A stretch of 64,000 bases of DNA. Source: a virus. Made by a program: the position numbers and the translations under genes. The notes under the pieces are model-generated. The model saw nothing but the letters and a program-made list of their open reading frames with translations, searched no databases and was not told the origin of the DNA. Each line of letters starts with the position of its first letter. The first letter of the stretch is position 1. Positions 58,980 through 64,000 of this stretch are shown one piece after another. The stretch is from the IMG/VR virus record IMGVR_UViG_3300032294_002877, positions 1-64,000 of that record; one strand, written 5' to 3'.

Positions 58980-59312
58980 ATGCCTTATGTGGATGAAAAA
59001 TCAAGAAAACAATTAGACCAAAATATCTCGTCAATGGTAGTTGCTCTAAAAACCACTGTTATAGATACTGAAAATCTTTCCGAAGTTGACCAGTTATCAA
59101 ATGAACAACTATTAGCAATTGCTGGCAACATTAATTATGTAGTAAGCAGAATGTGTGGATCGCTGATGGGGAAAATAACATATCCCAAAATAGCCATTAT
59201 AACTGGTGTATTAGAAAATATCAAGCAAGAATTTTATAGAAGGGCTGCTGCTCCTTACGAAGATAAAAAAATAATTCAAAATGGAGATATTAAAGAATAT
59301 AAAGGAATGTGA
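58980..59312 (+). CDS. Conserved phage protein (DUF6899 type)
   Basis: 110 residues. MPYVDEKSRKQLDQNI, LLAIAGNINYVVSRM and EFYRRAAAPYEDKKIIQNGD fit the phage family I know as DUF6899 (MPYI...GxLNYxIxxxxxxY...EFYRRvvapYEdxKxxxNGDv). Function unknown. Confidence 0.85.
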   Translation: MPYVDEKSRKQLDQNISSMVVALKTTVIDTENLSEVDQLSNEQLLAIAGNINYVVSRMCGSLMGKITYPKIAIITGVLENIKQEFYRRAAAPYEDKKIIQNGDIKEYKGM

Positions 59313-59315
59313 TAT

Positions 59316-59651
59316 ATGTCAAGAGAAATAGAGAATATTTTAAAGCAAATAGAGAAAACCAATAAAGAACTCCATAGTGTAGATACGCACTTTAAAAAAG
59401 ATATTAGTTCCTTAGAAAAAGATATTGCGAATATGCGCAAAGAAATATCTTTCATTAAAAATCAGACAGAACAAATATCCATCAAAATAGATATGATCCT
59501 AGACATATTGCAAAATTTAAGCGTTATGTCATTAGATGATCTTGAAGAGGGGGATTATGACTCCTATGATTCTGACCAGACATGGGTTCCAGAAGAAGAA
59601 GAAGATGAAGACGAAGATGATGATTGGTCAAATCATGAGGATGAAAGTTGA
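59316..59651 (+). CDS. Coiled-coil protein with acidic tail
   Basis: 111 residues. Heptads through residue 70 (KDISSLEKDIANMRKEISFI), then almost pure Glu/Asp to the end. AGGTGA-like sequence weak. TGATG overlap with the next gene. Confidence 0.65.
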   Translation: MSREIENILKQIEKTNKELHSVDTHFKKDISSLEKDIANMRKEISFIKNQTEQISIKIDMILDILQNLSVMSLDDLEEGDYDSYDSDQTWVPEEEEDEDEDDDWSNHEDES

Positions 59652-59902
59652 TGGCAAGTTTAGCACTAATGGTATCACTGATACTTTTTTGTGTTATATT
59701 TTCCGGCCCAATTGTTTTATTGTTAAGTAAATGTAGTTTTATTCCGAATTATATCGTTTATGTACTATCAATTATTACTATATTTTTTGGTGTTTGGTTT
59801 TTTCTTTTACCTATCGCGGGAATAAGATATTTTGGGGTAATATCTTCTTTGTTAGCATGGTTTGCTATTCAGAATAGGAGATCGGAAACCATTAAAGGTT
59901 GA
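59651..59902 (+). CDS. Three-helix membrane protein
   Basis: 83 residues with helices at about 4-25, 34-57 and 62-75; basic C-terminus. Ends inside the promoter of the rIIA-like gene. Confidence 0.65.
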   Translation: MASLALMVSLILFCVIFSGPIVLLLSKCSFIPNYIVYVLSIITIFFGVWFFLLPIAGIRYFGVISSLLAWFAIQNRRSETIKG

Positions 59903-59927
59903 CAAGATGGTTTGCCGATGGTATACT
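59899..59927 (+). promoter_or_regulatory. CCGATA-type promoter for rIIA-like gene
   Basis: TTGACA, 17-bp spacer with GCCGAT next to the -10, TATACT. Confidence 0.82.
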
Positions 59928-59971
59928 TTGGAGATCACAGGAACGATTCACAGACTTTTTGGAGAAAAACG

Positions 59972-62662
59972 ATGAAGTTGGCAGACAGGACAATTGAGAC
60001 TCACAGTGCTGGTGTTGCTAGTACGAACCAGTTTAGCATTGCTCAAACCAGCAAAATGTTTAAGATTTTGTCGGATTCTTTGTATTCCGATAAGGTTATG
60101 GCGGTCATTCGTGAACTGTCTACTAATGCTTATGACAGTCACGTTAGTGCTGGCAATAAGAATCCTTTTAAGGTAACTCTGCCCACAACGGGCAATCCAA
60201 ATTTCTGCGTAAGAGATTACGGTACTGGTCTTAGTCAGGCAGATATGGAGGAACTGTATACAACATACGGTGCAAGCAATAAGAATGATAGCAATGATTT
60301 TGTAGGTTGCTTGGGTCTTGGCAGCAAGAGTCCGTTTGCCTATACCAAGAGTTTTACTACTGCATCTTATTTTAACGGCAAAAAGTATACCTACATTGCC
60401 GCTATTGATGATAACGGTGTTCCCACTCTGAACCTGTTTAGCACAACAGATACAAATGAGCCTAATGGTCTTGAGATTAGTTTTGCTGTTAAGCAACACG
60501 ATTTTCATGAGTTTAGCAACAAGGCTATGCGTATCTTCCACTATTTTAGAATGAAGCCGATTCTCGAAGGAGGAATCCACAACCACCTGCAAGACCATAA
60601 GTATAGCAATAGCAATATTGTTATTAGTGGAGACGGTTGGAGAGTTTGCAGACTGAATAATGGATATGAATTGTTTCCGAATCATAGTCACAAGATTGAG
60701 AGTGGTATTGTGGCTATCATGGGCAATATCGCTTATCCTGTTCAGTCTAACCAACTTGTTGGTGAAGAGAAACAGGAGCAAACAAACGATGCTATTCAAC
60801 GATGGAATCGTGCTTTCCAAAAAGCCGATATTGATTCGTGGAAAACTTTCGTTAGCGAAATTCTTAATCAAGGCTTGTATCTTGAACTTGAATTTGGCAT
60901 CGGTGAATTGGAGATGGATGTTAGCCGCGAAGGTTTGCAGTATACCAAACAGGTCAAGAGAACTCTGCGTGAAAAGACTCAGGAAATTTTCTTGGAGTTG
61001 AAGAGTACATTTAGTGAGAAAATTGCTGCTGCTAAAACCAAGGTAGAGGCTATCACAACATATTATACTCTTAATGATCTTGCTGGAGGTTGGGGCGTTG
61101 GTGCTTCATGGACAGATTCTAATGGTAAGAGTCATCCTATTAATTCTGGCGAGGACTTGGATTATAAGATTCCTGCCGGTAAGAGTCTGTATGTTTTTAA
61201 TTATAAGAGTGCCGGATACCGATCAAGGCGACTTGTTGCGTTGACCGATAAGATTCATCACGAAACTCTTACGGGTAAGGGTACATACTACTGGAATAAT
61301 ACCAAGAAGTCTGGCGGTATAAAATTCTTCCTGTGCGATGTTAAGGGCGAAGAAAGTGCCAAGAAGATCGTAACACGATTCTGTAATCAGAATGATTGTT
61401 TTGCTTATCTTTTGATGGATACTAAGGATCACACAAAGTGCGACGAGGGTTTTGATAAACTGATTGAGGATGTTGGACAGTCAAATCTACTCAAGGTTTC
61501 AGACTACAAGCATCTTACACAGAGTACCGGACCTCGTAAAACGTACACTCGTAATGCCAAAGGCAGCGTTAGCGACCAAGATGTATTCTATATCTATGGC
61601 GCATCTAAAGATGCCAAGGCAATCAGTAACCAATATAATGATGCTGAGTATCTTAGTATGCTGTCTGAAGATGAACTAGAAGATTTTTTGGAGCAGGATG
61701 AGATAGTGTATGTTCCAATGCTGCGATATGCTAGTGCATCTCTTGAGTACCCGAGCATTAATAGTATTGCTGGTGTGATCAAACAAGAAGCATACAAGGG
61801 ATTAGTCAAGCAACTTTTCGGGTCCAATAAGATTTATGCTATCAAAACTGCGTTCGCTGACAAGTTGAAGAAGGATGGATATAATCTTGTTGATTTTAAT
61901 ACTTTCTTGAAGAATCAACTCAAGAAGATTAATAGTAAAAAGTTTGAGCCTATGGAAACATTTAATTCCGTAGTCAAATACTGCAAGTCTGAATGGGAGA
62001 AGGAAGAAAACCGTAAGAACGGCAGCAATTATTACTATAACAGACTCCCGTCAACAGATAAACAGTTTTTGTTTCACGCTTTAAACCTGTTTGGACTCAA
62101 GTATGCCGATTACATTAAAAACGATAAGTTGGTCAAGGCTCTTGACGATACTATGCTGATTGAGTTCTTTGCCGAGACTGTTCATTGTTCAGTGTTTAAT
62201 ATTCGCAAGTTCTCAGAGTCAGACTACTTTGATCACATGAATAAGATATTCCAGGCTAACGGTATGTCTAGTATTAATAGCAAAGATATTAGAGACACTA
62301 CCGTGGCGTATGGACATCTGATTGGTATCTGTAATAACTTGTATAAAACATCCGATACCGATAATGCTAAGGAGTATATCTCTCTTATCAAGCCATCAAT
62401 TGATACGAAGTATACTCTGCCTAAGATCAGTGAGATTCGTGATAGTATTCGCAATGAACTAGATAAGAATCCTATGCTGAAGTTTATCATATCCACAAAT
62501 CTTAGAGCATCAAGTATTAGGGATCTTGTTGTATCCAATCCTATTAGCCAACTTCATAGTGATGGATATTGGGGGAATAGATCGGAGGATAAATGGTATA
62601 CTGCTATGGATAACAATATGGTCGATTTGTTCAGGGTTCAATTGAGTAGTTTGATCAAGTGA
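59972..62662 (+). CDS. rIIA: rIIA-like GHKL ATPase
   Basis: 896 residues from ATG 59972 (GGAG upstream). GHKL/Bergerat ATPase site: RELSTNAYDS with Glu48 and Asn52, VRDYGTGLS with Asp82, and LGLGSKSPFAYT as the glycine lid (about 114-125). The transducer domain has ELEFGIGELEMDVSREGLQY. T4 rIIA is a membrane-associated protein of exclusion (RexAB) and lysis-inhibition fame; molecular role unclear. The rIIB-like gene follows. Strong codon bias suggests abundant early expression. Confidence 0.9.
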   Translation: MKLADRTIETHSAGVASTNQFSIAQTSKMFKILSDSLYSDKVMAVIRELSTNAYDSHVSAGNKNPFKVTLPTTGNPNFCVRDYGTGLSQADMEELYTTYGASNKNDSNDFVGCLGLGSKSPFAYTKSFTTASYFNGKKYTYIAAIDDNGVPTLNLFSTTDTNEPNGLEISFAVKQHDFHEFSNKAMRIFHYFRMKPILEGGIHNHLQDHKYSNSNIVISGDGWRVCRLNNGYELFPNHSHKIESGIVAIMGNIAYPVQSNQLVGEEKQEQTNDAIQRWNRAFQKADIDSWKTFVSEILNQGLYLELEFGIGELEMDVSREGLQYTKQVKRTLREKTQEIFLELKSTFSEKIAAAKTKVEAITTYYTLNDLAGGWGVGASWTDSNGKSHPINSGEDLDYKIPAGKSLYVFNYKSAGYRSRRLVALTDKIHHETLTGKGTYYWNNTKKSGGIKFFLCDVKGEESAKKIVTRFCNQNDCFAYLLMDTKDHTKCDEGFDKLIEDVGQSNLLKVSDYKHLTQSTGPRKTYTRNAKGSVSDQDVFYIYGASKDAKAISNQYNDAEYLSMLSEDELEDFLEQDEIVYVPMLRYASASLEYPSINSIAGVIKQEAYKGLVKQLFGSNKIYAIKTAFADKLKKDGYNLVDFNTFLKNQLKKINSKKFEPMETFNSVVKYCKSEWEKEENRKNGSNYYYNRLPSTDKQFLFHALNLFGLKYADYIKNDKLVKALDDTMLIEFFAETVHCSVFNIRKFSESDYFDHMNKIFQANGMSSINSKDIRDTTVAYGHLIGICNNLYKTSDTDNAKEYISLIKPSIDTKYTLPKISEIRDSIRNELDKNPMLKFIISTNLRASSIRDLVVSNPISQLHSDGYWGNRSEDKWYTAMDNNMVDLFRVQLSSLIK

Positions 62663-62666
62663 GAAC

Positions 62667-62694
62667 TTGACAAGTCTGCTGGTTGTTGTAGAAT
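62667..62694 (+). promoter_or_regulatory. Promoter for rIIB-like gene
   Basis: TTGACA, 16-bp spacer without CCGATA, TAGAAT. Confidence 0.75.
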
Positions 62695-62736
62695 ATGCTA
62701 ATCACAGGTATCGAAATCACACTAAGGAGATGAAAA

Positions 62737-63621
62737 ATGGCCGTTCCGTTTATGTTTGTTGATGGTAATTTGACTCTGGTTCTTAATAATAGAACCTATC
62801 AGGTTTTGCCGGATCATATTAATTATAAGATGATTCTGCAAGTGCTTCCGACTGCAACTTCAGAAGAGTTGCTGGAAATTGTGGATATTGAAAAGGCTGT
62901 TTCGGTTTATTCCGATGGTCAGGTAGAAATTAAGAATGGTCAGGTTATGTATGCTGGCGAAGTTGTTCATGGCAGCATCAGCAAGCGTATTCTGGAGTTT
63001 ATGAGTAAGGGTCTGCCTTTCCAGCCCCTCGTTAACTTCCTCAATAATCTGATGGAGAATCCTAGTATGCAAAGCCAGAAGGAACTATATGATTTCCTTG
63101 AGCATGAGAATCTGCCTATTACTGAGGATGGACATTTCTTGGCATACAAGGCTGTTCGCGGTGACTATAAAGACAAGTATCGCGGAGTATTTGATAATAG
63201 GGTTGGTCAAGTTGTTACCATGCAACGTGCAAAGGTTGATGATAATCGTAGCGTAGGATGTTCTCAGGGTCTTCATGCTGGGGCATTAAACTATGTTGCT
63301 GGTTACGGTAGCGTTGAGCATGGTGATCGTATTGTGATCGTCAAGATTAATCCGCGTGATGTTGTGAGTGTTCCTAGCGATTGTAATTGCGAGAAACTTC
63401 GCACCTGTCGTTATGAAGTTGTTGGCGAGTACCAAGGTGAACTAAAAAAGCCATTGTACTCGTCTAACTTTAATGAGGACTCGTATGAGGACGATGAGGA
63501 CGATTATGATCGTGAATACGATTGGGGATGGAATGAAGATGAGGATGAAGAAGATGAGAATTTTGATGCGTATGCCGATGAAGATGAAGACGATTATGAC
63601 CCAGATGGATTTTACAACTAA
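62737..63621 (+). CDS. rIIB: rIIB-like protein
   Basis: 294 residues. Signature regions: GSISKRILEFMSKGLPFQPL, NFLNNLMENPSMQSQKELYD, LPITEDGHFLAYKAVRGDYK, CSQGLHAGALNYVAGYG and KINPRDVVSVPSD. These match the rIIB family of T4-like and many other phages. The last 50 residues form a long Asp/Glu/Tyr tail not seen in T4 rIIB. Follows rIIA under its own promoter with AAGGAGA. Confidence 0.92.
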   Translation: MAVPFMFVDGNLTLVLNNRTYQVLPDHINYKMILQVLPTATSEELLEIVDIEKAVSVYSDGQVEIKNGQVMYAGEVVHGSISKRILEFMSKGLPFQPLVNFLNNLMENPSMQSQKELYDFLEHENLPITEDGHFLAYKAVRGDYKDKYRGVFDNRVGQVVTMQRAKVDDNRSVGCSQGLHAGALNYVAGYGSVEHGDRIVIVKINPRDVVSVPSDCNCEKLRTCRYEVVGEYQGELKKPLYSSNFNEDSYEDDEDDYDREYDWGWNEDEDEEDENFDAYADEDEDDYDPDGFYN

Positions 63622-63630
63622 ATAAACTTT

Positions 63631-63685
63631 GGGGTAGTCTGGTGACTGGAGCGATCCGGTGGTTCGATTCCGCCGCCTCTTTTTG
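63631..63685 (+). other. tRNA T-arm-like remnant or terminator
   Basis: GGTGG-TTCGATT-CCGCC is a perfect T-arm, followed by GCCTCTT and a T run, but no matching acceptor 5' strand or anticodon arm is present upstream. Either the 3' end of a decayed tRNA or a hairpin terminator after the rIIB-like gene. Confidence 0.45.
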
Positions 63686-63750
63686 ATGCCGATTATGATG
63701 ATAATGTTTATTGTCCCGGTATCTTCATAGGAAAGATGAAGGAAGTAGTT

Positions 63751-64000
63751 ATGTTTAATGATGTTTTGGACTTTAATCCCTTCGATAAGAATAACGATGT
63801 CTATAATAGAAGATATGCTAATAGAAGATGTGATTTTCTAAACGCTTTCAAACAAAGCCATATTTATTGCTATAATGGTAATCCTCGCAAGAAGATCAGC
63901 AGTATGAATCATACTAATGATGCTAATGAGGCTATTGATGCGAATAGAGATAAGGGTGCTGACGTTTATTTTTATGTAAATGGTGGTCGCAAACTGTACG
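63751..64000 (+). CDS. Unknown protein (C-terminus beyond window)
   Basis: Frame open from ATG 63751 to the edge (83 codons), GGAAG upstream. Starts MFNDVLDFNPFDKNNDVYNR; Asn/Asp/Arg-rich, no family. Confidence 0.6.
   Translation, partial: MFNDVLDFNPFDKNNDVYNRRYANRRCDFLNAFKQSHIYCYNGNPRKKISSMNHTNDANEAIDANRDKGADVYFYVNGGRKLY

Noticed and set aside
59948-60871. 307-codon minus-strand frame opposite the rIIA-like gene
   Set aside because: Shadow of the codon-biased rIIA frame; no ribosome-binding site and no recognisable domain.

Overview
The window looks like part of a large double-stranded DNA tailed-phage genome, most likely one that infects a planctomycete-type bacterium. Phage identity rests on rIIA-like and rIIB-like genes side by side, ThyX, an ATP-dependent DNA ligase, a T4 endonuclease VII-type nuclease, a DUF932 protein, an Api92-like protein, free-standing HNH endonucleases, about a dozen tRNAs plus a tmRNA, and more than 100 tiny, tightly packed, often ATGA-overlapping genes. 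The host guess (inference) rests on two Tat-exported DUF1501 proteins, a subtilase with an LEPR-XLL-like N-terminus, and two small Tyr/Pro/Val-rich secreted proteins.

Layout. 0-2.4 kb (minus strand): three probable virion genes, one with long Pro/Thr repeats. 2.5-6.4 kb (plus): a small secreted protein, complete GlmS, and a subtilisin-like protease. 6.5-22.5 kb: a distinctive accessory/early-type region of small genes with better-balanced base composition. It is cut into cassettes by 14 copies of an ~85-bp double-hairpin element, nearly always followed by an A/T tract and a promoter of the form TTGACA-(16-17)-TAGAAT with a CCGATA motif inside the spacer. Three related upstream regions here instead carry a sigma54-like -24/-12 sequence with an inverted repeat about 100 bp upstream. 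Two tRNA clusters and at least two unexplained structured non-coding regions (14.1-14.45 kb, 17.4-17.64 kb) also lie here. 22.5-26.4 kb: sparse genes, long leaders and most copies of a second repeated element ending in TAGTCAGC. 26.4-45 kb: long operons of 40-130-residue proteins, many with phage-type zinc knuckles, including a six-member family of about 60-residue paralogues, a metallophosphoesterase, a metalloprotease-like protein, ThyX, UV endonuclease, a deaminase-like protein, a methyltransferase and a glycosyltransferase-like protein. 45-51 kb: SPOUT methyltransferase, tRNA-Ile(UAU), tmRNA, a von Willebrand A protein translationally coupled to DUF1501, and endonuclease VII. 51-64 kb: DNA ligase, homing endonucleases, a glycosylase-like protein, second DUF1501, a PspC-like protein, a putative HTH protein, tRNA-Leu(UAA) interrupted by a group I intron, rIIA and rIIB.

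Working together: tRNAs, tmRNA, a bL12-like protein and rRNA/tRNA methylation point to management of translation. ThyX, phosphoribosyltransferases and the deaminase feed nucleotide metabolism. Ligase, endonuclease VII, UV endonuclease, a PD-(D/E)XK protein and the glycosylase-like protein handle DNA. GlmS, the glycosyltransferases and the exported proteins point to the cell surface. The common promoter motif suggests one regulator could control much of the window. All calls come from reading the sequence; no database search was run.
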